From: Cynocephalus volans
Taxonomy: Eukaryota > Chordata > Mammalia > Dermoptera > Cynocephalidae
Direction of reading: 5' to 3'
NCBI RefSeq assembly: GCF_027409185.1
Contig: NC_084478.1
Coordinates: forward strand, 81,637,624-81,701,623
DNA length: 64,000 nt
Positions 8,346 through 20,320 of the stretch are shown piece after piece. The notes beneath the pieces were generated by a model that worked only from the letters and a program-made list of their open reading frames with translations, was not told where the DNA came from and ran no database searches. Each line of letters begins with the position of its first letter. Position 1 is the first letter of the stretch. The position numbers and the translations under genes were made by a program.

Positions 8346-11300
8346 TCACAGATATCCAATAGACAGTGAGGTGGAGCTGTCTGGCCTGGGTCCGATAGAG
8401 CGACTGGGAGGCTGGAGTCCTCTTTCTTCAGCAGAAGCTATAGACAGAAAAGAAGAGGCCAGAGCCAGGTCACATCCATATCCCCTCCTGGCTGTCCCCT
8501 CTTTTTTTGTCCTACCCAACTGAAGATTTGTCACCTGGGCTACTGCACAGACCTCTTCCTCTCTGATTTCCTCATCACCCCTCTCGCCTTCCCCAATCCC
8601 TCCATCACAGCCACCACGTCTCTTTCCTCAAGGCTGGGGTCTCTGAATATGCTCCTCCCTCGCTCAGAAGCGTTGCCTGGCTCCTCGTCACCCACAGCTG
8701 CTGGTCCGTGATTGGTAGACTCTCCAGCCCCATTTCCCTCTGTTCCATTAGTTCCTCCAGGGTTGCCTCTTCACTCACACACCATGCCCCATCCACCATT
8801 TTGGTCTTGGAATACCAAGCCTTCCCTCTCAGCCTTCCCAGGAGTTTATCTTCCCTCAGGGCTCCTCCAGCCCTTCCTCTCTGGGCACACCATTGAGATT
8901 TAGCCACAAAACACAGGCGGTACAGGCATCCAGGCTCCACATCTAGGCTGGAAGTTTCTTGAAGGCAGGGACCAGACCTCCTTCCAGACTAGGCCCTTAT
9001 CACCTCTGTATGTCCTCCCCAGGCCACAGAAGACTTCAGGGGTCTCGATAGAGAGCCTTGGGCGGAGAGTCGGGAGACCTGGTTCTTCCACCTAACATGT
9101 GTGCTGCATGCCCTAGGGCAAGTCCCTGCCACTCTCAGGGCCTCAGTTTCCTTGTTTCTCGACTAAAGGGCGCTCAACCTCTGCACGAAGGGCACTGGAC
9201 AAGGGCACAAAGTTCGATAAACTAAAGATTCACTGAGCAGTTCTCAACGACCATCTCAGGAGTTAGACTGAGGAGCTTGGGTAGCTGGCTCCAAGGAGGT
9301 TCAGTCCACCGACCCTGATTTCCCAGTTAGAACCTGCTTACCACAACAACCCCCAATTCCCAACCATCCCCACCCCGTGTCCTCTCAAGGAGCAGGCTAC
9401 CTGGTGGGTCACAGGCCTGGTGGAGGGAGATGGAGTCAGAAGGGGTCTGAAAAGAGTGTCTCAGACTCAGCAGAGCCTCGACAGCCTCCAGCTTCCGCTG
9501 CCACTCTGAGGAGGCAGAAGCCAAAGCCTGGTCAGATGCTGTAGCGGCCTGCAAAGGAAAGGGCTTGAGAGAATGGGGGCTGGGAAACCATACCTCCTTC
9601 CAACGCGACAAGTGCCTCTGAAGCCTCCAGTTCTAGAGAGCCCGCACCCCCTCCCAACCCCCGAGGTCTTCTGTTCTTTCCATTCACTAAGTTCGGCCCC
9701 TCCCAGGGTTCTGGACCCCACTACTCTTCCAGGACCTGTGGCTGCAGTAGAAGAGAGTCAAGGGTGGCACTGGGCTGCAGGATCAGCGCTGAGCATCTAG
9801 AAACAAGGAGAGGAGAGGCCAGGGGATTAAACCCTGTGGCAGACACATAGCACCAGTCAACAGAGAGAGGGGAAGGATTCTGCAATATCTGGATGTGGGA
9901 ATCCGAATGCCTGCTGAGCCACTGCCGTGGCTTGGGCAAGCCTCTTCTCCTGCTTGGCCTGTTTTCTTTTCCATACCTCTTTTTTCTATATCTTTTGTGA
10001 GACACTAATTTCTGCCAGCTTTTTTCCTCCTGGGGCAACAGCGAAGAGTATGGAAAATCACACAGGTGTCCGTGCTTTTACCTGCAAAGCACCTGCAGAG
10101 ATGTGATTACTGTCCCGGTTCAGGGACTGGTTCTCGCCTCCATACTGTCCAATCCCCATGGGTCTTGACGGACAAGTTTGCCTCATCTCCAGGAAGCCTT
10201 CTCTAACGGCCTCTGGGCTTTCCCCTGGTCCTCTGTGGCCGTCGCCATCATGGCCCTACTTTTCAGCAGGACCTTCTATCCCATCTATCTGTTTCATGTG
10301 AAATAACAGCCTTCACTAGTTGAAGGCCTACTATGTGTCAGGCCTCAGGCTAGTTCTCTTGTCAATGCTATAGGTGTAGAATATTGTCCCCAGTACACCC
10401 ATAGGGAAATGGGGGGTTCAAAAACATAAACTCACTTGTCCAAAGCCTCACAAGTAGGAAATGGCAAAGCTGGGAGAGCCCTGTCTTGCCCATTAGCCTG
10501 AGATGCTGCCTTCTCCTCCTCCTTCTCCTCTTCCTCCTCCTGTCTCCCATAGCATCAAGCACAAGGGTGGGCACACAACAACACAAGACATGACCTTGCT
10601 CTACTCACCTGCTGCACAGGACAGGGGACCCGTGGGGCTGCCTAGAAAGAGAAGCCATCGGTTGCTGCTCCAAGGTCACTGGAGTGCAGGGCAGAGACAG
10701 AGGTTCTGGGGGCTGGCCGAGGAGCAGAGCCCCTTGGGAGCTCTCCTGCAGGGGCGCAGAGCACAGGTTGGAGTCAGGTACCAGGTCGGCCATGGAGAGA
10801 GGAGGTGTGGGCATGTTTGGGGATGAGGATAGGAGCCCAGAATGCCAGAGCTCTGAAGATCTTGAAGACCAGACAGTCTTATCTTTCATTTTGCAACTAG
10901 GGAAACTGAGGGCCGGGGAGGAGAAGTGATTTTTTTCCCAAGGTCACATGGCAAGACGGTGGTAGGATTGGAGATGGAACCCACGTCTTTGGGACACAGT
11001 GGAAGGGGTCTGGGCAGTGGCTGGGTGGGAGCCTCCCCCACTGGCAACAGACTCTACTTACCTCCTCGGGGGTTGTGTGGGGGTGGGCCTCAGGCTGAGG
11101 CACAATGTCCACCTTCCCAGCTGTGAAAGACCAGGGACAGCTTTGGTGAGCCTTTCCCCCTCAGCCCCACCCCACTCTGCCCACCCCCAATCTGAAGTCT
11201 CATCTCACCACGGACCTTTTCGACTCCCCGGTCTGTCATTCCCACAAACATTTGGTAAATAATGTTGACGATGTTTTACACTTGGGCGAGCTAAGGTCCA

Positions 11301-11874
11301 GCGAGTAACTTGCCCAAGGCCACATAGCAATTCAGTGATAGAACTGGTGAGAGAATTACTCCTGCTTCCTCCACCCAAACTCAGGCTCCCTCCCTGGCCA
11401 GAGATACTCACTGAGGACTCCTTTGATGACCAAATTCTTGACAGGGATGTGAGCTCTGGCAGGGGCTGCCACACTCCTTTTCAGTCTTCGAGCCAGGTGC
11501 GCTGGCTCTGCCAGCGCTGCCCTCTGCTCCTCCTTCAAGGCACTCACAGCAGGCAAGACCCGACGGTGTTCCCTAAAGTGAGGGATTACAGGTCTAAGGT
11601 TAGTCACATTTAGAGGAGGCCTGACCCTTCTCCTTGCCAGACAGCATACTCACCAGAAGAGGGCACAATTGTGACACTTGCAGGCCCGGAAGATGCAGAA
11701 ACGCTTGTGGCCTCTGATTTGGGTAGAGATGTCACGCTTCTGGCAGTGGTCATGGCGGCCTATAGCTCTTCTGGGGACAAGTTCAGCCCCCCATGGGGCT
11801 CCGATCTCACACCCTGTGGTGCATTCCAAGTTGGAGGAGCAGCAGGGCACAGCAGGTGTTTCTTGGGGATCCAT
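8346..11874 (-). CDS. DMRTC1: DMRTC1-like protein, copy 2
   Basis: Coding exons 11654-11874, 11412-11572, 11062-11120, 10609-10745, 9736-9796, 9401-9548 and 8346-8437. The frame is open throughout and gives the majority 292-residue protein (Arg113, Pro160, Arg275). One extra C in the last intron, shared with all other copies except 1 and 3, makes the span one base longer than copy 1. The presumed promoter is 7150-7370 for copy 1, so that of copy 2 is 13128-13348. Confidence 0.82.
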
Positions 11875-13127
11875 GGTTCTAGGGTCAGTAGTGGAGGTCA
11901 GAATGGCCACGTGATGCCCTCCCTCCAACGTACTTCCTTCGCCCTTGGAAAGTCCTATGTGAAGTGGCTCGATTCTTCTTCTCCATCCCTCTCACCACTG
12001 GAATCAGATTGCCTCCTCCCTTGTTCTCCCATGGCTTTCTCTAACCTTCACCCCAACCTCCTTACTCACATAGCCTCCTTCCCAGGAAGCCCCACTCATA
12101 CATAGCCTCCCCACCAAGAAACTCTTAGCATGGGCCGCATACACATTCAAGCCGATCGCTCTTCTCCTTGCTTACCTTCACTCCGCCATAGATTTCATTT
12201 TCAGCATGCACATGTACTCCCGTGCCCCCTTCAACAGTTACTCCACCCTCTTCTTGCGTATCATCGTGTATTCTGCCAAACCCAACTATTATTTCTGGCA
12301 TCCACATCAACAATAGTCTTCCTAACCTCCTGCCTTCATTCACTCGCCACACAGGATTTTATGCTCCCTACACTCAACTCTATTAGTTTCACGTTTGCCC
12401 TGTGTTCAGTTTTCCCCTCACACTCCATTCTGACTTTTCTTGCACCCCACTGCAATCTTAATTATTCCCTTGCTCCCCCTTTAAGCTGAATACCCTCTTC
12501 CACCCCATGAAACCATAATGTTCTCCTGGATCCCCAGCCCTCTTTCAATTATTGTTTTCATTCAGCCCTTCATTCATTCCCTCCATTCTTTACTCAACAG
12601 ATATTTGTTGAGCCCTCTGCGAAGTGCCAGGCCTTAATCTAGCCAATCGGCAACTCCTCATCAAACTAATTTTTCTCTTGGGCCGACGCACCCTCTCTGC
12701 TTTCATGCAAACCCATGCACTCCCTCTGCAGCCTCCCAACAATCTTCCATACTCTTCTCCACACTTCAACGATTGTGCTTGAGCACACACCATCACCACA
12801 CTCCGCCCCACCCCCCACACCCCATTCCACCCCACCGTCCTGGAGTGTACCATCTCCTCAGGAAGCCCGATCACTCACTGTCTCCCCCACCTCCGAATAA
12901 AAGGCAGGGGCATGAGCCCTGTCCCAGGGGCAGGGGCGAAGGGTTCTCCCAAAAGGGGTGTGGGGAAGTGTAGGGGCTGAGTGGGATGTCATGGCGGGTG
13001 GGGATACCCCGCTGAGGTGGAGGAGAGGGGAAGGGGCTGGGGATTCGGAGCAGGAGGGAGGGAGGAAAGAAGAGGCATGGAGAACAAGGGTGGTATTCCT
13101 GACGAAAACCTGTGTCAAAAGCCTTAC

Positions 13128-13348
13128 CTAAGCCTACAGCAGGTCGGAATCGATCAGCTGGGACAAGAGGCCTGAGGGAAAACCCGGCTTCTGCTACCTT
13201 TCCCGCCCTTCCTACAAGGCCAATGAGCTTCCAGCGCTGCCTTCCACCTCCCCCTTCCCCCCTCCCACCGCTGCGGCCGGTGACAAATGAGCTTCGAGAT
13301 CCACTGACGCTCACGCCCGGCAGTTCCGCCCTCTCCACATCCGTGTAG
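13128..13348 (-). promoter_or_regulatory. Presumed promoter and exon 1 of copy 2
   Basis: Equivalent of 1163-1383, with the E2F-like site and CCAAT retained and the ccgctgcggccgg form of the CpG cluster, as in unit 1. Confidence 0.5.
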
Positions 13349-13530
13349 CTTCTTGTGCTCTCTATACTAGACTAGCCGGTAGCTCCTGAGGGGAAGTTCA
13401 GCTTTGTGCTTCCCAAGGCTCGTTTCTCAGACTAGTCTCCCTTTGGATGGAAAATACCTTGTGTGAATGCATTTTTAACTCATGGACTTGGTATTCTGGA
13501 ATTGACCTTTTCAAAATTCAGCATGACTTC

Positions 13531-13705
13531 TTTTTTTTTTTAAATTTTATTTTGTCGATATACATTGTGGCTGATTATTGTTGCCCCTCACCAAAACCTC
13601 CCTCCCCCCTCCCTCCCCCCTCCCCCCACCGATGTCCCCTCTGTTTGCTTGTGACATCAACTTCAAGTAATTGTGGTTGTTATATCTTCTCCCCCCCACC
13701 CGGTT

Positions 13706-13740
<35 letters not shown>

Positions 13741-14067
13741 TGTGTGTGTTTGTGTGTGAATTATATATTAATTTTTAGCTCTCACCAATAAGTGAGAACA
13801 TGTGGTATTTCTCTTTCTGTGCCTGACTCGTTTCACTTAATATAATTCTCTCAAGGTCCATCCATGTTGTTGCAAATGGCAGTATTTCATTCGTTTTTAT
13901 AGCTGAGTAGTATTTCATTGTGTAGATGTACCACATTTTCCGTATCCACTCATCTGATGGTGGACATTTGGGCTGGTTACAACTCTTGGCTATTGTAAAG
14001 AGTGTTGCGATGAACATTGGGGAACAGGTATACCTTCGACTTGATGATTTCCATTCCTCTGGGTAGC
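13531..14067 (-). mobile_element. Truncated LINE-1 3' end, unit 3
   Basis: Type I version, the last one going rightward in the array. Confidence 0.87.
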
Positions 14068-14340
14068 ACAATCCTGTTTTTGTAAGAGTCATTGGAAAGG
14101 CCCCAGCATCCAAAGGAGTAAGGTGGGATGGAGGTACAAGAAAATCCACGCTCAGTCAAGGAATTGCTCCATATAATTAAAGGGATGTGAAAGCTTATAA
14201 AACACCTAAAGGCTTAAAAAAAAAAAGAAAAAAGATGTGAAGCATTTTGCACATTAACCATTTCGCACATTCAGAAACAGGGTAGGCCGTGGTTTAGTGA
14301 GGCCTCCTTCTCTTTGCTCCTAGCGCAAGAGGGACATGCA

Positions 14341-17300
14341 TCACAGATATCCAATAGACAGTGAGGTGGAGCTGTCTGGCCTGGGTCCGATAGAGCGACT
14401 GGGAGGCTGGAGTCCTCTTTCTTCAGCAGAAGCTATAGACAGAAAAGAAGAGGCCAGAGCCAGGTCACATCCATATCCCCTCCTGGCTGTCCCCTCTTTT
14501 TTTGTCCTACCCAACTGAAGATTTGTCACCTGGACTACTGCACAGACCTCTTCCTCTCTGATTTCCTCATCACCCCTCTCGCCTTCCCAATCCCTCCATC
14601 ACAGCCACCACGTCTCTTTCCTCAAGGCTGGGGTCTCTGAATATGCTCCTCCCTCGCTCAGAAGCGTTGCCTGGCTCCTCGTCACCCACAGCTGCTGGTC
14701 CGTGATTGGTAGACTCTCCAGCCCCATTTCCCTCTGTTCCATTAGTTCCTCCAGGGTTGCCTCTTCACTCACACACCATGCCCCATCCACCATTTTGGTC
14801 TTGGAATACCAAGCCTTCCCTCTCAGCCTTCCCAGGAGTTTATCTTCCCTCAGGGCTCCTCCAGCCCTTCCTCTCTGGGCACACCATTGAGATTTAGCCA
14901 CAAAACACAGGCGGTACAGGCATCCAGGCTCCACATCTAGGCTGGAAGTTTCTTGAAGGCAGGGACCAGACCTCCTTCCAGACTAGGCCCTTATCACCTC
15001 TGTATGTCCTCCCCAGGCCACAGAAGACTTCAGGGGTCTCGATAGAGAGCCTTGGGCGGAGAGTCGGGAGACCTGGTTCTTCCACCTAACATGTGTGCTG
15101 CATGCCCTAGGGCAAGTCCCTGCCACTCTCAGGGCCTCAGTTTCCTTGTTTCTCGACTAAAGGGCGCTCAACCTCTGCACGAAGGGCACTGGACAAGGGC
15201 ACAAAGTTCGATAAACTAAAGATTCACTGAGCAGTTCTCAACGACCATCTCAGGAGTTAGACTGAGGAGCTTGGGTAGCTGGCTCCAAGGAGGTTCAGTC
15301 CACCGACCCTGATTTCCCAGTTAGAACCTGCTTACCACAACAACCCCCAATTCCCAACCATCCCCACCCCGTGTCCTCTCAAGGAGCAGGCTACCTGGTG
15401 GGTCACAGGCCTGGTGGAGGGAGATGGAGTCAGAAGGGGTCTGAAAAGAGTGTCTCAGACTCAGCAGAGCCTCGACAGCCTCGAGCTTCCGCTGCCACTC
15501 TGAGGAGGCAGAAGCCAAAGCCTGGTCAGATGCTGTAGCGGCCTGCAAAGGAAAGGGCTTGAGAGAATCGGGGCTGGGAAACCATACCTCCTTCCAACGC
15601 GACAAGTGCCTCTGAAGCCTCCAGTTCTAGAGAGCCCGCACCCCCTCCCAACCCCCGAGGTCTTCTGTTCTTTCCATTCACTAAGTTCGGCCCCTCCCAG
15701 GGTTCTGGACCCCACTACTCTTCCAGGACCTGTGGCTGCAGTAGAAGAGAGTCAAGGGTGGCACTGGGCTGCAGGATCAGCGCTGAGCATCTAGAAACAA
15801 GGAGAGGAGAGGCCAGGGGATTAAACCCTGTGGCAGACACATAGCACCAGTCAACAGAGAGAGGGGAAGGATTCTGCAATATCTGGATGTGGGAATCCGA
15901 ATGCCTGCTGAGCCACTGCCGTGGCTTGGGCAAGCCTCTTCTCCTGCTTGGCCTGTTTTCTTTTCCATACCTCTTTTTTCTATATCTTTTGTGAGACACT
16001 AATTTCTGCCAGCTTTTTTCCTCCTGGGGCAACAGCGAAGAGTATGGAAAATCACACAGGTGTCCGTGCTTTTACCTGCAAAGCACCTGCAGAGATGTGA
16101 TTACTGTCCCGGTTCAGGGACTGGTTCTCGCCTCCATACTGTCCAATCCCCATGGGTCTTGACGGACAAGTTTGCCTCATCTCCAGGAAGCCTTCTCTAA
16201 CGGCCTCTGGGCTTTCCCCTGGTCCTCTGTGGCCGTCGCCATCATGGCCCTACTTTTCAGCAGGACCTTCTATCCCATCTATCTGTTTCATGTGAAATAA
16301 CAGCCTTCACTAGTTGAAGGCCTACTATGTGTCAGGCCTCAGGCTAGTTCTCTTGTCAATGCTATAGGTGTAGAATATTGTCCCCAGTACACCCATAGGG
16401 AAATGGGGGGTTCAAAAACATAAACTCACTTGTCCAAAGCCTCACAAGTAGGAAATGGCAAAGCTGGGAGAGCCCTGTCTTGCCCATTAGCCTGAGATGC
16501 TGCCTTCTCCTCCTCCTTCTCCTCTTCCTCCTCCTGTCTCCCATAGCATCAAGCACAAGGGTGGGCACACAACAACACAAGACATGACCTTGCTCTACTC
16601 ACCTGCTGCACAGGACAGGGGACCCGTGGGGCTGCCTAGAAAGAGAAGCCATCGGTTGCTGCTCCAAGGTCACTGGAGTGCAGGGCAGAGACAGAGGTTC
16701 TGGGGGCTGGCCGAGGAGCAGAGCCCCTTGGGAGCTCTCCTGCAGGGGCGCAGAGCACAGGTTGGAGTCAGGTACCAGGTCGGCCATGGAGAGAGGAGGT
16801 GTGGGCATGTTTGGGGATGAGGATAGGAGCCCAGAATGCCAGAGCTCTGAAGATCTTGAAGACCAGACAGTCTTATCTTTCATTTTGCAACTAGGGAAAC
16901 TGAGGGCCGGGGAGGAGAAGTGATTTTTTTCCCAAGGTCACATGGCAAGACGGTGGTAGGATTGGAGATGGAACCCACGTCTTTGGGACACAGTGGAAGG
17001 GGTCTGGGCAGTGGCTGGGTGGGAGCCTCCCCCACTGGCAACAGACTCTACTTACCTCCTCGGGGGTTGTGTGGGGGTGGGCCTCAGGCTGAGGCACAAT
17101 GTCCACCTTCCCAGCTGTGAAAGACCAGGGACAGCTTTGGTGAGCCTTTCCCCCTCAGCCCCACCCCACTCTGCCCACCCCCAATCTGAAGTCTCATCTC
17201 ACCACGGACCTTTTCGACTCCCCGGTCTGTCATTCCCACAAACATTTGGTAAATAATGTTGACGATGTTTTACACTTGGGCGAGCTAAGGTCCAGCGAGT

Positions 17301-17868
17301 AACTTGCCCAAGGCCACATAGCAATTCAGTGATAGAACTGGTGAGAGAATTACTCCTGCTTCCTCCACCCAAACTCAGGCTCCCTCCCTGGCCAGAGATA
17401 CTCACTGAGGACTCCTTTGATGACCAAATTCTTGACAGGGATGTGAGCTCTGGCAGGGGCTGCCACACTCCTTTTCAGTCTTCGAGCCAGGTGCGCTGGC
17501 TCTGCCAGCGCTGCCCTCTGCTCCTCCTTCAAGGCACTCACAGCAGGCAAGACCCGACGGTGTTCCCTAAAGTGAGGGATTACAGGTCTAAGGTTAGTCA
17601 CATTTAGAGGAGGCCTGACCCTTCTCCTTGCCAGACAGCATACTCACCAGAAGAGGGCACAATTGTGACACTTGCAGGCCCGGAAGATGCAGAAACGCTT
17701 GTGGCCTCTGATTTGGGTAGAGATGTCACGCTTCTGGCAGTGGTCATGGCGGCCTATAGCTCTTCTGGGGACAAGTTCAGCCCCCCATGGGGCTCCGATC
17801 TCACACCCTGTGGTGCATTCCAAGTTGGAGGAGCAGCAGGGCACAGCAGGTGTTTCTTGGGGATCCAT
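14341..17868 (-). CDS. DMRTC1: DMRTC1-like protein, copy 3
   Basis: Coding exons 17648-17868, 17406-17566, 17056-17114, 16603-16739, 15730-15790, 15395-15542 and 14341-14432. Protein as in copy 2. A silent change in a leucine codon of the sixth coding exon (near 15483) is private to this copy. Like copies 1, 2 and 9 it carries the 'type I' 3' end (ccatatcccc, ggactactgc) just left of the last intron's acceptor. Confidence 0.82.
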
Positions 17869-19121
17869 GGTTCTAGGGTCAGTAGTGGAGGTCAGAATGG
17901 CCACGTGATGCCCTCCCTCCAACGTACTTCCTTCGCCCTTGGAAAGTCCTATGTGAAGTGGCTCGATTCTTCTTCTCCATCCCTCTCACCACTGGAATCA
18001 GATTGCCTCCTCCCTTGTTCTCCCATGGCTTTCTCTAACCTTCACCCCAACCTCCTTACTCACATAGCCTCCTTCCCAGGAAGCCCCACTCATACATAGC
18101 CTCCCCACCAAGAAACTCTTAGCATGGGCCGCATACACATTCAAGCCGATCGCTCTTCTCCTTGCTTACCTTCACTCCGCCATAGATTTCATTTTCAGCA
18201 TGCACATGTACTCCCGTGCCCCCTTCAACAGTTACTCCACCCTCTTCTTGCGTATCATCGTGTATTCTGCCAAACCCAACTATTATTTCTGGCATCCACA
18301 TCAACAATAGTCTTCCTAACCTCCTGCCTTCATTCACTCGCCACACAGGATTTTATGCTCCCTACACTCAACTCTATTAGTTTCACGTTTGCCCTGTGTT
18401 CAGTTTTCCCCTCACACTCCATTCTGACTTTTCTTGCACCCCACTGCAATCTTAATTATTCCCTTGCTCCCCCTTTAAGCTGAATACCCTCTTCCACCCC
18501 ATGAAACCATAATGTTCTCCTGGATCCCCAGCTCTCTTTCAATTATTGTTTTCATTCAGCCCTTCATTCATTCCCTCCATTCTTTACTCAACAGATATTT
18601 GTTGAGCCCTCTGCGAAGTGCCAGGCCTTAATCTAGCCAATCGGCAACTCCTCATCAAACTAATTTTTCTCTTGGGCCGACGCACCCTCTCTGCTTTCAT
18701 GCAAACCCATGCACTCCCTCTGCAGCCTCCCAACAATCTTCCATACTCTTCTCCACACTTCAACGATTGTGCTTGAGCACACACCATCACCACACTCCGC
18801 CCCACCCCCCACACCCCATTCCACCCCACCGTCCTGGAGTGTACCATCTCCTCAGGAAGCCCGATCACTCACTGTCTCCCCCACCTCCGAATAAAAGGCA
18901 GGGGCATGAGCCCTGTCCCAGGGGCAGGGGCGAAGGGTTCTCCCAAAAGGGGTGTGGGGAAATGTAGGGGATGAGTGGGATGTCATGGCGGGTGGGGATA
19001 CCCCGCTGAGGTGGAGGAGAGGGGAAGGGGCTGGGGATTCGGAGCAGGAGGGAGGGAGGAAAGAAGAGGCATGGAGAACAAGGGTGGTATTCCTGACGAA
19101 AACCTGTGTCAAAAGCCTTAC

Positions 19122-19342
19122 CTAAGCCTACAGCAGGTCGGAATCGATCAGCTGGGACAAGAGGCCTGAGGGAAAACCCGGCTTCTGCTACCTTTCCCGC
19201 CCTTCCTACAAGGCCAATGAGCTTCCAGCGCTGCCTTCCACCTCCCCCTTCCCCCCTCCCACCGCTGCTGCCGGTGACAAATGAGCTTCGAGATCCACTG
19301 ACGCTCACGCCCGGCAGTTCCGCCCTCTCCACATCCGTGTAG
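19122..19342 (-). promoter_or_regulatory. Presumed promoter and exon 1 of copy 3
   Basis: Equivalent of 1163-1383. The CpG cluster has the ccgctgctgccgg form, one CpG fewer, shared with 31089-31309 and 37071-37291. Confidence 0.5.
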
Positions 19343-19523
19343 CTTCTTGTGCTCTCTATACTAGACTAGCCGGTAGCTCCTGAGGGGAAGTTCAGCTTTG
19401 TGCTTCCCAAGGCTCGTTTCTCAGACTAGTCTCCCTTTGGATGGAAAATACCTTGTGTGAATGCATTTTTAACTCATGGACTTGGTATTCTGGAATTGAC
19501 CTTTTCAAAATTCAGCATGACTT

Positions 19524-19699
19524 CTTTTTTTTTTAAATTTTATTTTGTCGATATACATTGTGGCTGATTATTGTTGCCCCTCACCAAAACCTCCCTCCCC
19601 CCTCCCTCCCCCCTCCCCCCACCGATGTCCCCTCTGTTTGCTTGTCACATCAACTTCAAGTAATTGTGGTTGTTATATCTTCTCACCCCCACCCGGTTT

Positions 19700-19733
<34 letters not shown>

Positions 19734-20051
19734 TTGTTTGTGAATTATATATTAATTTTTAGCTCTCACCAATAAGTGAGAACATGTGGTATTTCTCTTT
19801 CTGTGCCTGACTCGTTTCACTTAATATAATTCTCTAAAGGTCCATCCATGTTGTTGCAAATGGCAGTATTTCATTCGTTTTTATAGCTGAGTAGTATTTC
19901 ATTGTGTAGATGTACCACATTTTCCGTATCCACTCATCTGATGGTGGACATTTGGGCTGGTTACAACTCTTGGCTATTGTAATGAGTGTTGCGATGAACA
20001 TTGGGGAACAGGTATACCTTTGACTTGGTGATTTCCATTCCTCTGGGTAGC
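19524..20051 (-). mobile_element. Truncated LINE-1 3' end, unit 4
   Basis: First type II version (ctctaaagg, gtaatgagtg, tgacttggtg). The ctctaaagg change puts a stop into the ORF2 remnant, whose frame is therefore shorter at its 3' side than in units 1-3. Confidence 0.87.
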
Positions 20052-20320
20052 ACAATCCTGTTTTTGTAAGAGTCATTGGAAAGGCCCCAGCATCCAAAGG
20101 AGTAAGGTGGAATGGAGGTACAAGAAAATCCACGCTCAGTCAAGGAATTGCTCCATATAATTAAAGGGATGTGAAAGCTTATAAAACACCTAAAGGCTTA
20201 AAAAAAAAAAAAAGATGTGAAGCATTTTGCACATTAACCATTTCGCACATTCAGAAACAGGGTAGGCCGTGCTTTAGTGAGGCCTCCTTCTCTTTGCTCT
20301 TAGCGCAAGAGGGACATGCA